From Planococcus koreensis (GTDB lineage Bacteria > Bacillota > Bacilli > Bacillales_A > Planococcaceae), in the NCBI RefSeq assembly GCF_004761975.1, contig NZ_RQII01000060.1:36582-100581 (forward strand): a stretch of DNA of 64,000 nucleotides, given 5' to 3'. Made by a program: the position numbers and the translations under genes. This document shows positions 8,177-16,293 of this stretch, piece by piece (positions within the stretch are counted from its first letter, which is position 1; each line of letters opens with the position of its first letter). The notes beneath the pieces are model-generated. The model searched no databases, was not told the origin of the DNA, and was given only the letters and a program-made list of their open reading frames with translations.

Positions 8177-9351
8177 ATTATTATCGATTTCTCTTAAAAA
8201 AAACCGTGAAAAATCGAGCCACTTCCGTTCCGTTGCTTCTTCTATTGGTAGCCATTGTCGGTCTGTATGTGATTAACCAGACGTCCGGGGATTTTTCTAG
8301 CTATAAGGGTGGCCTAACCGATCATCACGAGGAAACGAAGGACTTGGAAGAGTATTACGTGGACTTGCAGAATGATGGCGTGGCGTACTCAGCCGATGAA
8401 GTCGCATCATTCGAATCAGGCCATCAGGATGTAATGGAGCAGTCGATGTGGTCTGAGAAAGCGCTGCAATTAGCAGAGGAAGAAAAATGGGACGAGGCGT
8501 TGGGTTATTCCATCAACCTCGTGAACCGGCAATTGGAAGCCAATGAACAAGCGGAAGGAGCGCTGTTTCCTGCTGAGCATGTGTTTGTCTTAAAAGGGGA
8601 ACTCGAAATGTATGAGCAGTTACAGGCACTTGAACAAGAGCCGGATACTGAAGGCTATGAGACTTTCGGGTTCAACTACGTCTTTCGGGTGATGGATTCG
8701 CTGTTCCCCGTCTTATTCGTGCTGATTTTAGCTGTTCTGTTGACAGAAGTTTTCCTGAACTCGTATAAAAAAGGAATGAACATCGAAACGCTGTTGCCGA
8801 TGAGCTTTAGGTGCCTGTTAGCCAAACGGATTTGGTTCAGCAGCCTGTTGGCCGGAACGGTTTACTTGTCCACGCTGGCCATCAGTTTTGTCATGGCCAG
8901 CCTTGTGAAAGGCCCAGGAAACGCCTTATATCCAGTCTTGCTCTATTCGGCGGAGTTACCGGAAACGTCCCCAATCTGGATTGTTTTAGTGAAGATGCTG
9001 ACTCTCCAGTTGCTGGGCATACTCAGCCTGGTTCTGCTCATCTCGCTGATCAGCTTTTTCGTCCAGAACAACCTGGTCAGCTTATTGATCACACTGGTCG
9101 TTGTGATCGGTTCACCGATGGTCTTCAAATCCATCGAAGCTTTTAATATTATTGCCCATTTGAACCCTTTCACGTATTTGGCAAGCGGGCATGTGGTGAC
9201 TCGGTTTATCATGCAGGATATCCCCAATGCTCAAGCTACGTTTGGAACGGGAATCGTTTCACTGGGTGTCTTTTCTTTCATACTGGCCGTAGTAAATGCG
9301 GTTCTTGCCTACCGGTATGAGAAGAAACCGATGTATGCGGCAAAAACATAA
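8173..9351 (+). CDS. ABC-2 type permease
   Basis: The start overlaps the ATPase stop codon, indicating translational coupling. The 392-residue protein has one N-terminal membrane helix (SVPLLLLLVAIVGLYVI), a long extracytoplasmic acidic domain (about residues 35-165, many Glu, with EEYYVDLQNDGVAYSADEV), then five C-terminal membrane helices starting at VMDSLFPVLFVLILAVLLTE. This layout is typical of ABC-2 exporters of the lantibiotic-immunity or DUF-type permeases. Partner: the adjacent ATPase. Confidence 0.8.
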   Translation: MNYYRFLLKKTVKNRATSVPLLLLLVAIVGLYVINQTSGDFSSYKGGLTDHHEETKDLEEYYVDLQNDGVAYSADEVASFESGHQDVMEQSMWSEKALQLAEEEKWDEALGYSINLVNRQLEANEQAEGALFPAEHVFVLKGELEMYEQLQALEQEPDTEGYETFGFNYVFRVMDSLFPVLFVLILAVLLTEVFLNSYKKGMNIETLLPMSFRCLLAKRIWFSSLLAGTVYLSTLAISFVMASLVKGPGNALYPVLLYSAELPETSPIWIVLVKMLTLQLLGILSLVLLISLISFFVQNNLVSLLITLVVVIGSPMVFKSIEAFNIIAHLNPFTYLASGHVVTRFIMQDIPNAQATFGTGIVSLGVFSFILAVVNAVLAYRYEKKPMYAAKT

Positions 9352-9411
9352 AATGGCAAATGCTCTTGTTGGATTTTCTAAGTTGAAACTTGGAGGTTCA
9401 ATAATAGAATC

Positions 9412-9437
9412 CAGTTTACATATCAGAAGTTATTGGA
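9412..9437 (+). repeat. Family B repeat
   Basis: CAGTTTACATATCAGAAGTTATTGG is followed immediately by a terminator and then by ATACACTTTTCC (9486-9497), which is half of the family C motif in inverted orientation. Confidence 0.65.
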
Positions 9438-9478
9438 AGGAAAGAAGCAATAAATATAGCTACTTTCCTTCCTTTTAT
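9435..9478 (+). terminator. Rho-independent terminator
   Basis: GGAAGGAAAG pairs with CTTTCCTTCC around a long A/T loop and is followed by TTTTATTT. It ends the ABC transporter operon. Confidence 0.75.
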
Positions 9479-9552
9479 TTGCAATATACACTTTTCCAGT
9501 TATTTTTTTTGGTGAAATCTAGATATCTGAAAGTTCCTTTTGAGGTGGGAAA

Positions 9553-10164
9553 ATGCATCTGCTTAAAAATTTCATATTAATAGTCTTATCGCTGCTAACC
9601 TCCCAGTTCGTTATGTATTATTTTATTGATGAACTAATTGTGGTTTTTGCTGCTTCGCCGGTTCCTTATATACTAGGGAGATTCTTGCTGGCTTTCGTCA
9701 TTTTTGGCTGTTTCAAGTTTCTGATGAAAGAATTTGAAATTGAATCCATCTATATAAACTTGGCTATGATACTGTACTTAGTCTTTTTATTTTCTATTAC
9801 CCTTTTTAGGGGCAATTCGAAATCAACCGACTCCAATTTCATGCCTTTCAACTTCTTGACCTATGCTTCCGAAGCAAACCTTTCAACTTTTACAGCTGCT
9901 GTGTTAATTAACATGCTAATGCTTGCTCCTCTAGGAGCATACTTGCGAATAAAGAATATAAAATTTGCTTTCTCATGGCAAGTTATTCTTTACGGCAGTT
10001 TGATAATAGAAGGGCTTCAATTCTTCACAAAGCGTGGATCCTTTGATGTGGATGATTTGATGTTAAATACTCTAAGCGGTGGATTAGCGTATCTTGCAGT
10101 AGGCCTTATTCATAAACAAATCCCTAAAGCTCAGCTTTCTAATTCATTTAGAAAATCATCGTGA
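9553..10164 (+). CDS. VanZ-like family membrane protein
   Basis: ATG 9553 follows TGAGGTGGGAAA. The 203-residue protein has about five membrane helices and the typical VanZ-like core: LFRGNSKSTDSNFMPFN in the middle, LAPLGAYLRI, then IEGLQFFTKRGSFDVDDLMLNTLSGGLAY near the C-terminus. VanZ itself gives low-level teicoplanin resistance; most family members have no proven role. It is the only member here, without vancomycin resistance genes nearby. A family A palindrome follows 114 bases downstream. Confidence 0.85.
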   Translation: MHLLKNFILIVLSLLTSQFVMYYFIDELIVVFAASPVPYILGRFLLAFVIFGCFKFLMKEFEIESIYINLAMILYLVFLFSITLFRGNSKSTDSNFMPFNFLTYASEANLSTFTAAVLINMLMLAPLGAYLRIKNIKFAFSWQVILYGSLIIEGLQFFTKRGSFDVDDLMLNTLSGGLAYLAVGLIHKQIPKAQLSNSFRKSS

Positions 10165-10277
10165 GCCATGAGAATTGGCAATTAATATGCCTTTTCTTTC
10201 AGGAGCATGCTTAGCCTGTTATTAAGGATTTTTCTCATCAATTTCGAAGAGTAAAAATCGCTAATAAAATAAGGTAG

Positions 10278-10313
10278 CTGAATGTAACTTATGTGCAGTT
10301 AAATTACATTCAG
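10278..10313. repeat. Family A palindrome, copy 4
   Basis: CTGAATGTAACTTA and TAAATTACATTCAG form the arms with one mismatch and an eight-base loop. The outer CT/AG pairs differ from copies 1 and 5 but keep complementarity. GTTTT follows. Confidence 0.8.
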
Positions 10314-10353
10314 TTTTAAAGATAAAAAGGAACAATTAGAGGAGGAATAGATA

Positions 10354-10860
10354 GTGTCTAAAATAAAAATTAATTTAGAAGCTTTGAAGAAGCGCCTAGA
10401 TTCAAAGGGTCTTCTGGAAGTTCAACAGGAAGAGGGATACGTTGAAAAAATGAAAGTAGCCTTTAATTCTCCGGCAACAGGAAAGGAACTGCAGAAATTG
10501 CCGTTCACTTTACCGGAAGACTACGAAGAATTTCTTCGACTGCACAATGGTGGACTTATTTTTACCCACCCCGAATATGGGGGAGGATTTGAGCTTTTTA
10601 CTGTAGACGAGATATTGGAACATAGAGCCATCCCTGGTTATGACTATCCGGACAACTGGTTTCCAATCGCCTATGGATATGATGGTTGCTATTTGATTGT
10701 TACAGACAAAATGGTAGGAAATGGATACCTCTATGTTATGGATACTGGGTATGACTTCGAAGATAACATGTTTATCGGTATGACCTTTGAAGACTGGCTT
10801 GAAAAGATCATCATCGCTCAGGGAACGAAATTCTGGGAATGGGGATTCATTATTCCATAA
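10354..10860 (+). CDS. SMI1/KNR4 (SUKH) family protein
   Basis: GTG 10354 follows GAGGAGGAA. The 168-residue soluble protein has the SUKH pattern: LPFTLPEDYEEFLRLHNGG (residues about 49-67), FELFTVDEILEH, a YDCY-like stretch YGYDGCYLIV, and the closing FEDWLEKII. Known SUKH proteins in bacteria are mostly immunity proteins that bind nuclease-type or other contact-dependent toxins. No toxin is adjacent, so it would be an orphan. It is flanked by two family A palindromes (10278 and 10887). Confidence 0.85.
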   Translation: MSKIKINLEALKKRLDSKGLLEVQQEEGYVEKMKVAFNSPATGKELQKLPFTLPEDYEEFLRLHNGGLIFTHPEYGGGFELFTVDEILEHRAIPGYDYPDNWFPIAYGYDGCYLIVTDKMVGNGYLYVMDTGYDFEDNMFIGMTFEDWLEKIIIAQGTKFWEWGFIIP

Positions 10861-10886
10861 ACAACAAATTGCCCATATTTAATAAT

Positions 10887-10922
10887 CCGAATGTAACTTA
10901 ATTCTAATTAAGTTACATTCGG
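10887..10922. repeat. Family A palindrome, copy 5, best preserved
   Basis: CCGAATGTAACTTAAT and ATTAAGTTACATTCGG are perfect 16-bp arms with loop TCTA. The outer pair CC/GG replaces the TT/AA of copies 1 and 6, a compensatory change. No T tract follows. Confidence 0.9.
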
Positions 10923-11007
10923 AGTACTTGTTCTACCTTATTTTTAGAAACATTGAAAAAAAGATAGCAATGAAAATTTAAGCTATATAACTGATTAGCA
11001 CCCAGTA

Positions 11008-11253
11008 GTGATTTTGATGATTATTGAAATTGAAGGATACCTTATCCAAGTTTTATTAACGGGGAAAAAGTGTACGAAACAGCAATTAAATCAGATGTAT
11101 CTTCAGGCAGATAAATTAACTTATGAATACTTCGACTTTCCTGACGTATTTTGTCGACTTCATAGCTTTGAGCAAATTCCCTATTCGGAGGATATTGAAG
11201 TTGATTTTGTCATAGATACTGATACCGGCAGGATTTACATACCGAGTTATTAA
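11008..11253 (+). CDS. Small hypothetical protein (81 residues or less)
   Basis: The frame opens at GTG 11008 with an alternative ATG 11017; neither has a good Shine-Dalgarno site. The acidic protein (IIEIEGYLIQVLLTGKKCTKQQL... VDFVIDTDTGRIYIPSY) has a clear coding character and is flanked by family A palindromes at 10887 and 11290. That bracketed position supports it as a unit of the array. No domain is recognised; the length suggests a single small alpha/beta domain or a truncated protein. Confidence 0.55.
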   Translation: MILMIIEIEGYLIQVLLTGKKCTKQQLNQMYLQADKLTYEYFDFPDVFCRLHSFEQIPYSEDIEVDFVIDTDTGRIYIPSY

Positions 11254-11289
11254 GTTTTAGGAACAGTTATTAGAAAACTTTTATTGAGA

Positions 11290-11325
11290 TTGAATGTAAC
11301 TTAATAGCAATTAAGTTACATTCAA
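11290..11325. repeat. Family A palindrome, copy 6
   Basis: TTGAATGTAACTTAAT and ATTAAGTTACATTCAA, perfect 16-bp arms, loop AGCA. It lies 37 bases after the stop codon of the small hypothetical gene. Confidence 0.9.
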
Positions 11326-11423
11326 AATCCTAGTTTAAAGGTGGAGGAAAAGACGGAGAATAAAGGGCAACACAGGTGAAAACGAGGGGTTAGCCAATAA
11401 ATAAAGAGATATGAGGTGAGAAA

Positions 11424-12086
11424 ATGAAAGATGGCGAATTAAAGCGAAAAATAACAGCGTTAGTTAACGAGGAGAAATTAGAGAAGGCGGAAGCTTTATT
11501 GATCTATTATGTACACAAAAACCCCGATGATCTAGAAGGGTGGAATCGATTGATTATGCTGGAAACCTTAGCTCCCATTGAGGATTATGAACAGGCAGCT
11601 GAGTATACCAAAGAGGCGTTGACGCATCACAACGACCAGCCGATTTATTTCGTTTTGATTTTGCTTTTTGCGCGCTTGCATAGAGGAGAGTTGGATTATG
11701 TGTTGGTTGAACAAGCAAAGGGTGCGCTAAACAAAGCAGATCCGAAAATTGCTTCCATGATTTCACTTCTCCTTGCCAATTACTATCGAAGTAGAGATAG
11801 CCTCCAATATGAGGCCTTCTTAAAAAAATCGATCGAAGACGGTCCTTATTTTGTTGGAAACTACCTGGAGTTGGGGGAATATTATTTAGCGAAGGGGCAG
11901 AGAGAGCTTGGGAAAGAGTTGATCAGAAAAGGTCTGGGTCAAGTGCAGCTTATCTACAAAACGGAAGATGACGACGAAGAGCTCGATTGGCTGGATATTG
12001 ACCGCTATGTAAATGAGATGCTCACCCGCGTTTTCATCATGGAAGATATTTACAACGATTTTGAGGAGTTACTGCAACAGGAATAG
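11424..12086 (+). CDS. Tetratricopeptide-repeat protein
   Basis: ATG 11424 follows ATGAGGTGAG. The 220-residue protein is helical with TPR-like helix pairs: ALVNEEKLEKAEALLIYYVHKNPDDLEGWNRLI (residues 12-45), DYEQAAEYTKEALTHHNDQPIYFVL, and YFVGNYLELGEYYLAKGQRELGKELIRKGL (about 137-170). The end is very acidic (KTEDDDEELDWLD). TPR domains bind peptides or proteins; the partner is unknown. It belongs to the same array, and a family A palindrome follows 81 bases downstream. Confidence 0.75.
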   Translation: MKDGELKRKITALVNEEKLEKAEALLIYYVHKNPDDLEGWNRLIMLETLAPIEDYEQAAEYTKEALTHHNDQPIYFVLILLFARLHRGELDYVLVEQAKGALNKADPKIASMISLLLANYYRSRDSLQYEAFLKKSIEDGPYFVGNYLELGEYYLAKGQRELGKELIRKGLGQVQLIYKTEDDDEELDWLDIDRYVNEMLTRVFIMEDIYNDFEELLQQE

Positions 12087-12167
12087 CGCAGCGAGTCTCC
12101 AGCCTGGGATGGGTCTGGATTCGGATGAACAGCCGATAGGGAATTCAAGAAAATTTCTACTCAGTTT

Positions 12168-12200
12168 GAATGTAACTTAATCCTAAATTAAGTTACATTC
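12168..12200. repeat. Family A palindrome, copy 7
   Basis: GAATGTAACTTAAT and ATTAAGTTACATTC are perfect 14-bp arms with loop CCTAA. No T tract follows. It is the last complete copy in the window. Confidence 0.9.
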
Positions 12201-12316
12201 AGAATTGCGATTCCAATGAACTGCTAAGAGCAAGAAGAGAAAGTGGATTTTCAAGAAAAAATAATACATTCATAAGGCTATACTGTCAGGTATTCAAGCT
12301 GGAACTGTGAAGGGCA

Positions 12317-12341
12317 TAGTTTACATATCAACACGTTATGG
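12317..12341 (+). repeat. Family B repeat just upstream of a gene
   Basis: TAGTTTACATATCAACACGTTATGG ends directly before the GAGGGGGAG ribosome binding site of the next gene. This is the only copy placed at a 5' end and without its terminator, as if a boundary had been moved. Confidence 0.65.
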
Positions 12342-12354
12342 AGGGGGAGAAAAA

Positions 12355-13023
12355 ATGGAGAAAAAGAATGGAATGGTAAAAAATAAATTAGCACTCTTTA
12401 GTTCATTTGTTATTTTATGTATCTGTATGTATTTGTTTTTTCCTTTTCCGAATAATCCGGTGTTAGAGGCGCGCACTACATTTATGTCATTTCCAATTCG
12501 GAATCAAGATGGATATATTTCACTTGGGATAATGGGGTCCTTTCTGTTTATAATCGCCTTAATTTTACTTTTCATCGGAATGAAGAAATACCAATTTAGA
12601 TCAATACTCATTGTGGTTCTAGTATATACATTTTTACCGAATCTTTTAATCACCACATATCAAGAAACCTTAGCAAGTGGCATTACAGCCATATCATATG
12701 ATAATAATGGTCAATGCAATTTCAAGTTAATGGACCAAAAAATGAATGGGGAATGCAATCTGGAATTACATAATCGAAGTAATGAGGCTGTGTCATTTGA
12801 ATTGGAATTTATAGATTCATTTTTCATGGAAGATGATGTACGAATGGAATCACTTATGAATTTAGCTGGTCCGTATCGTATTACGATAGAAGCTAATCAA
12901 AAAAAATCCATCCACATAAACGAATTACTCGATTTATCAGGTGTTCCAAAACATATCGATGGAGGGGAATCATTTAGTATTCATTTTAAAATAACTGAGA
13001 AGGATAAAACACGCACTTTGTAG
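12355..13023 (+). CDS. Hypothetical membrane protein with extracytoplasmic domain
   Basis: ATG 12355 is preferred (GGAGGGGGAG at 12340-12350) over an upstream in-frame ATG that lies in the family B repeat. The 222-residue protein has three membrane segments (ALFSSFVILCICMYLFF, GIMGSFLFIIALILLFIGM and ILIVVLVYTFLPNLLIT), then a soluble C-terminal domain from about residue 100 with two Cys (CNFKLMDQKMNGEC) and an Ig-like or beta-sandwich feel (NRSNEAVSFELEFID... FSIHFKITEKD). The domain probably faces outside. Family not recognised. Confidence 0.65.
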   Translation: MEKKNGMVKNKLALFSSFVILCICMYLFFPFPNNPVLEARTTFMSFPIRNQDGYISLGIMGSFLFIIALILLFIGMKKYQFRSILIVVLVYTFLPNLLITTYQETLASGITAISYDNNGQCNFKLMDQKMNGECNLELHNRSNEAVSFELEFIDSFFMEDDVRMESLMNLAGPYRITIEANQKKSIHINELLDLSGVPKHIDGGESFSIHFKITEKDKTRTL

Positions 13024-13062
13024 TAGATTATTGTAAAGATGTAAACTGCATTCTGAAGAATT

Positions 13063-13181
13063 TTAGTTTACATATCAAAATTTATCAAAAATTATAAAAT
13101 ACAAAGGGATAGAAGATGCGCTTTGATCAGCGTCTTCTATCCCTTTTCGTTTGGAAAAGTATATTTTTACGAACGGTTTTA
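13063..13181 (+). repeat. Second complete family B-terminator-C module
   Basis: TTAGTTTACATATCAAAATTTATC (13063-13086), a terminator (13103-13147) and TTTGGAAAAGTATATTTTTACGAACGG (13150-13176, family C) repeat the order seen at 3659. A reverse half-motif GATGTAAACT (13038-13047) precedes it, allowing an extra hairpin. Confidence 0.75.
13103..13147. terminator. Rho-independent terminator, probably bidirectional
   Basis: AAAGGGATAGAAGA with TCTTCTATCCCTTT forms a long stem extended by GCGC/GCG near the loop. TTTTCGTTT follows on the plus strand and TTTGTATTTTAT on the minus strand, so it can serve the converging genes on both sides. Confidence 0.8.
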
Positions 13182-13187
13182 AAAAAA

Positions 13188-13685
13188 TTATTGTTTCCAT
13201 ATTTTTTCGGAAGAAATCCACTTTTCCTGCTTTAAGTCCAGTGTTCTTTCCTCATCGTGGATTTGCAGGTACACGGGCATCGGGTGTTGGCCCTGTTCTC
13301 CAACTTTCCAATTGGAAAGAAACCAGTTAAAAAAGACCTCCTGCTGTTTAGTGTCAGTTTCCCATTCATGTTCTTCATAAAACGCCTCATACTCTTTGAA
13401 TTCGGAGTTGGAAAGGGAAAGGTAAGGAATCTCTGGTGAAGACACACTGCTGAAGAAATTTCCACCTTCTGAGAGTCCCATTACCTCATTTGCGTGGTTA
13501 TCATACGCGAAGAGAACAAAAGTGAGTTCGAATCTGGAAGGTTCGATGTAGAGAGTAAACAGGAGATTCTTTACATTCGGCGAAATTTCCAGTTCACGGA
13601 CCTTGTGAAGGTATGAGAGCAAAAGGTCATCCTTCTCTGCTAAATTACTGGATACTAAAGTGATATAATCATCGACAACAAACAT
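13188..13685 (-). CDS. Hypothetical 165-residue protein
   Basis: This is the first gene of the array on the minus strand. The protein is acidic and soluble. It begins MFVVDDYITLVSSNLAEKDDLLLSYLHKVREL, contains LLFTLYIEPSRFELTFVLFAYDNHANEV, and ends with PVYLQIHDEERTLDLKQEKW. No family is recognised. It faces the previous gene across a bidirectional terminator. The size and acidic composition resemble immunity-like proteins, but this is inference. Confidence 0.65.
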   Translation of the reverse strand: MFVVDDYITLVSSNLAEKDDLLLSYLHKVRELEISPNVKNLLFTLYIEPSRFELTFVLFAYDNHANEVMGLSEGGNFFSSVSSPEIPYLSLSNSEFKEYEAFYEEHEWETDTKQQEVFFNWFLSNWKVGEQGQHPMPVYLQIHDEERTLDLKQEKWISSEKIWKQ

Positions 13686-13918
13686 CTGGCACCCGCTTTC
13701 AAAGTAAGTTTTCTAGGCAAGATTTTCTTCTACGTTCATTATATAGCACTATCGTAATTGGGAAGCTCTTTTATGGAAATTCCATCCATAGTCTGTCAGT
13801 GACTTGCACTAGAAGTGGATAAGCAGGTGAACACCTTTTCTTAACTTTCTGGTAAGTGGTAAAATGTAGGAGCAGAAGACGCTTCTCAACAAGTCATGCC
13901 AGAAGGATGCGTAAAAAG

Positions 13919-14281
13919 ATGAAAAAAAATGATTACATGATCCAAACCCGTTTAACGAATAAAGGGGACTATGCCGTACAGGTAGAAATCAAAAGTAATG
14001 AAACAGAAGAACTGGCCATGGTATTAGCAGGCATCAAAGCGCTGATTGGTACAATGGACTACACTTCAAGAGAGGGTGGAGGAGACAGCACTTCAGAAGA
14101 GGGACGAGAAAGGTATAATCAGGCGATGAGAGAAATATTAGGCTATGTTGCGGATGATATCGGGTTAACTACGGGTTATTACATGAACGAACTTCAGGCA
14201 CAAGTATTTCTTGATGCATCTGACGAGCACTCTGTAAACCCTGATGTGCAAATGGAGCTTATCAAAAAGTATTTTGACTAA
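13919..14281 (+). CDS. Hypothetical 120-residue protein
   Basis: ATG 13919 is chosen because AGAAGGATG precedes it. The upstream in-frame codons from 13856 read as a basic string (RSRRRFSTSHARRMRK) and are probably not translated. The protein (KKNDYMIQTRLTNKGDYAVQVEIKSNETEELAMVLAGIKALIGTM...) is a small soluble alpha/beta protein without a known motif. It stands alone and is followed by a family B-like repeat. Confidence 0.6.
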   Translation: MKKNDYMIQTRLTNKGDYAVQVEIKSNETEELAMVLAGIKALIGTMDYTSREGGGDSTSEEGRERYNQAMREILGYVADDIGLTTGYYMNELQAQVFLDASDEHSVNPDVQMELIKKYFD

Positions 14282-14358
14282 CCAGCCTTACTTCCGCTGG
14301 GAATAAAGCACGTTGAGTTTTTTTGTTAAAAGTAGTCTGTATACGAGGAATTAAAAAC

Positions 14359-14383
14359 TAGTTAACTTATCAATACGTATCGG
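14359..14383 (+). repeat. Family B-like repeat
   Basis: TAGTTAACTTATCAATACGTATCGG keeps the overall TAGTTnACnTATCA-N4-TATCGG layout with a few changes and lies between a stop codon and a hairpin. Confidence 0.45.
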
Positions 14384-14428
14384 TTGCTGTATGTATAAAG
14401 GTAAAGCTAATCCTGTTTGCAGCAAAAA

Positions 14429-14472
14429 TACTGCACCCCCAAAGTTAAAAAGTTATCTTTGGGGGTGCAGTA
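14429..14472 (-). terminator. Strong hairpin, minus-strand terminator
   Basis: TACTGCACCCCCAAAG and CTTTGGGGGTGCAGTA form a perfect 16-bp stem. Only on the minus strand is it followed by a T-rich tract (TTTTTGC), so it most likely ends the isochorismatase-family gene. Confidence 0.75.
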
Positions 14473-14556
14473 CCGAGTCTTCTCTATGAATTAAGAGAAA
14501 GCTAAAATGGGACTTTGCAAAAAAACAAGCTCCCATTTATATTGAAATCATTATTT

Positions 14557-15120
14557 CTATAGGATTTCGGCTTTCTGATGCAAGAAATCCTCGGTCGAGC
14601 TTACTTCCGCATACATACCTTGGAGTGCGCCGACAAATGCATAATGAACCTGTTCTGCTGGGACGACATGATCCTGGTGAGACAATTCTCTTGTGGCACA
14701 AGCATCTTCGATCAAAGTTGTTTCATAGCCTAAGTCCACAGCAGCTCGCACGGTGGCATCAATGCACATATGTGTCATCATGCCCACCACCACTACTTTG
14801 CTTATCCCTTTTTCTTTTAATTGATTTTCTAATTCAGTTTGTAGAAAGCTGTTTGCGAAATGTTTGACGATGACGCTTTCATGCTCTAACGGCTGAACCG
14901 CTTCATGTATTTCAATGCCTTCCGTGTTTGGAAGAAAGAATCCCATAGCGGGGTTGCTGGCAATATGCTGAACATGGAAAATATTTTCTTTGTGATTTTG
15001 TCTAAACCATTCCAGAACTTTAGCTGCATTGGCAGCTGCGCTTTCAGGATTACTCAATTCCATTTTTCCGTTTGGGAAATAGTCCTTTTGTATATCAACA
15101 ATGATTAAAGCTGTGCTCAT
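14557..15120 (-). CDS. Isochorismatase-family cysteine hydrolase
   Basis: The 187-residue protein has the catalytic triad of the family: Asp9 in IIVDIQKDYF, Lys86 in SVIVKHFANSF and Cys119 in VVGMMTHMCIDATVRAA. These enzymes hydrolyse amides such as nicotinamide, N-carbamoyl compounds or the isochorismate vinyl ether. The exact substrate cannot be told from sequence. Ala/Asp-rich ends are normal. It is divergent from an Lrp/AsnC-type regulator that starts 120 bases away, which is a likely regulator of this gene. Confidence 0.85.
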   Translation of the reverse strand: MSTALIIVDIQKDYFPNGKMELSNPESAAANAAKVLEWFRQNHKENIFHVQHIASNPAMGFFLPNTEGIEIHEAVQPLEHESVIVKHFANSFLQTELENQLKEKGISKVVVVGMMTHMCIDATVRAAVDLGYETTLIEDACATRELSHQDHVVPAEQVHYAFVGALQGMYAEVSSTEDFLHQKAEIL

Positions 15121-15239
15121 TTTTCCACCCCATTCATAAATTTTTCCTACAAGCTAATGATATACAGGTTCCAGGTTTTTATCGATAGGCTGATGAAGCA
15201 TATTTGCGTTAAAACATTTCACCATGAAAGGAATCGACT

Positions 15240-15683
15240 ATGGAACTTAATAAAATTGATTTTCAAATCCTTCGATTATTGTCTGAAAACTCGCGAATCC
15301 AGTGGAAAGATCTGGGTGAACAGATTCATATGTCAGGACAGGCAGTAGGGAATCGCATCAAAAAACTAGAGGACAGCGGTGTCATTAAAGCTTATTCCCT
15401 GATCGTTGATGAAATGAAGTTAGGTTTTTCTTATACCGCTTTTGTCATCATTTACATGAAAACAGCAAACCACGGGAAGTTCATAGATTTTCTTAACGAA
15501 CGACAAGAGGTTATTGAAGCGCATCGGGTGTCAGGAGAAGGTTGTTACCACTTGAAAATAAAAGTGGCTTCCCAAGAACAATTAAATCTTTTTTTGAATG
15601 CCACTCTCGATTACGGGAATTACACCTTGTACCTTTCCATAAAAGAAATCAAACAACGCAGTTCATTAATTGAGGGCATTTAA
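15240..15683 (+). CDS. Lrp/AsnC family transcriptional regulator
   Basis: ATG 15240 follows GAAAGGAATC. The 147-residue protein has an N-terminal winged helix-turn-helix (LNKIDFQILRLLSENSRIQWKDLGEQIHMSGQAVGNRIKKLEDSGVI, residues 3-48) and a C-terminal RAM/AsnC ligand domain (FVIIYMKTANHGKFIDFLN... RVSGEGCYHLKIKV). Regulators of this class sense amino acids or related small molecules and often control the divergent neighbour, here the isochorismatase-family hydrolase. No clear operator can be picked out in the 119-base gap. Confidence 0.85.
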   Translation: MELNKIDFQILRLLSENSRIQWKDLGEQIHMSGQAVGNRIKKLEDSGVIKAYSLIVDEMKLGFSYTAFVIIYMKTANHGKFIDFLNERQEVIEAHRVSGEGCYHLKIKVASQEQLNLFLNATLDYGNYTLYLSIKEIKQRSSLIEGI

Positions 15684-15937
15684 CTCCAGGTTTTTTATCC
15701 GGAAGATTGTGTCATATAAAACCAAGTCTTGATTCCTACTTTGCACGATTTTCTAATAAGGTGCATTTTTCGTAAATATAATTTCCGAATGGAGCTCCAA
15801 TACTTGCAGTTGTTGCTGGAAAACTTAGTGGTTCAATAGTGATTTTTTTATTTTTCTTTATTGAATTCGCCCCATTTAGAGGAATGTACGAATATTCCTC
15901 ATGTTGAACGATTTTTGAAAATCACCTTAAGCTGGCA

Positions 15938-16136
15938 TTATGGAAAATAGAAAATCCCGCTGACTCCGTGGTTAAAGCCCATCATCAATAGAGCAGTGAT
16001 CTCATAAACTTTTGCCTGCTTCACCCCCATAACAACAGCATGCCAGGGTTGTTTGACCTGCTTAGAATTTTGAATAAATATTATTGTCTCCTGCCTGAAA
16101 CGGTGGGAGGCTTTTTGCGCTGAATCAAATAGGAGT
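15938..16136 (-). pseudogene. Remnant of a membrane or small protein gene
   Basis: On the minus strand an open frame without a start codon reads, near its end, QPWHAVVMGVKQAKVYEITALL and MMGFNHGVSGIFYFP, ending at TAA 15940-15938. Upstream a second frame ends in QRKKPPTVSGRRQ and overlaps it. Both look like parts of decayed genes. No family is recognised. The rest of the gap 15684-16293 shows no gene; a short T-rich stretch near 15840 is the only other feature. Confidence 0.3.
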
Positions 16137-16293
16137 GTTCTTCAGTTGAAAGCGGCTGCCCAATTGTTCTTTGCTCTAGCTTCAAAATGGTGCACAGTTT
16201 TACGCAGGTTTTAAAAATGAAAAGGGGGTATGGAGTAGTAATCTGTCTTCTACATCATTAAGCAACACAAAATGAAGTTTAGGGGTGGAGTCG

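Noticed and set aside
4971..12200. Family A palindromes as a CRISPR array
   Set aside because: The copies are 0.4 to 3.8 kb apart, with complete genes between them, and no cas gene is present.
4971..12200. Family A palindromes as integron attC sites
   Set aside because: The arms lack the R'' (RYYYAAC) and R' (GTTRRRY) cores in the required order, no unpaired extrahelical bases are evident, and no integron integrase is in the window. The resemblance is only in layout.
6404..12200. Family A palindromes as ordinary intrinsic terminators
   Set aside because: The stems are AT-rich and copies 3, 5, 6 and 7 are not followed by a T tract. A few copies might still terminate weakly.
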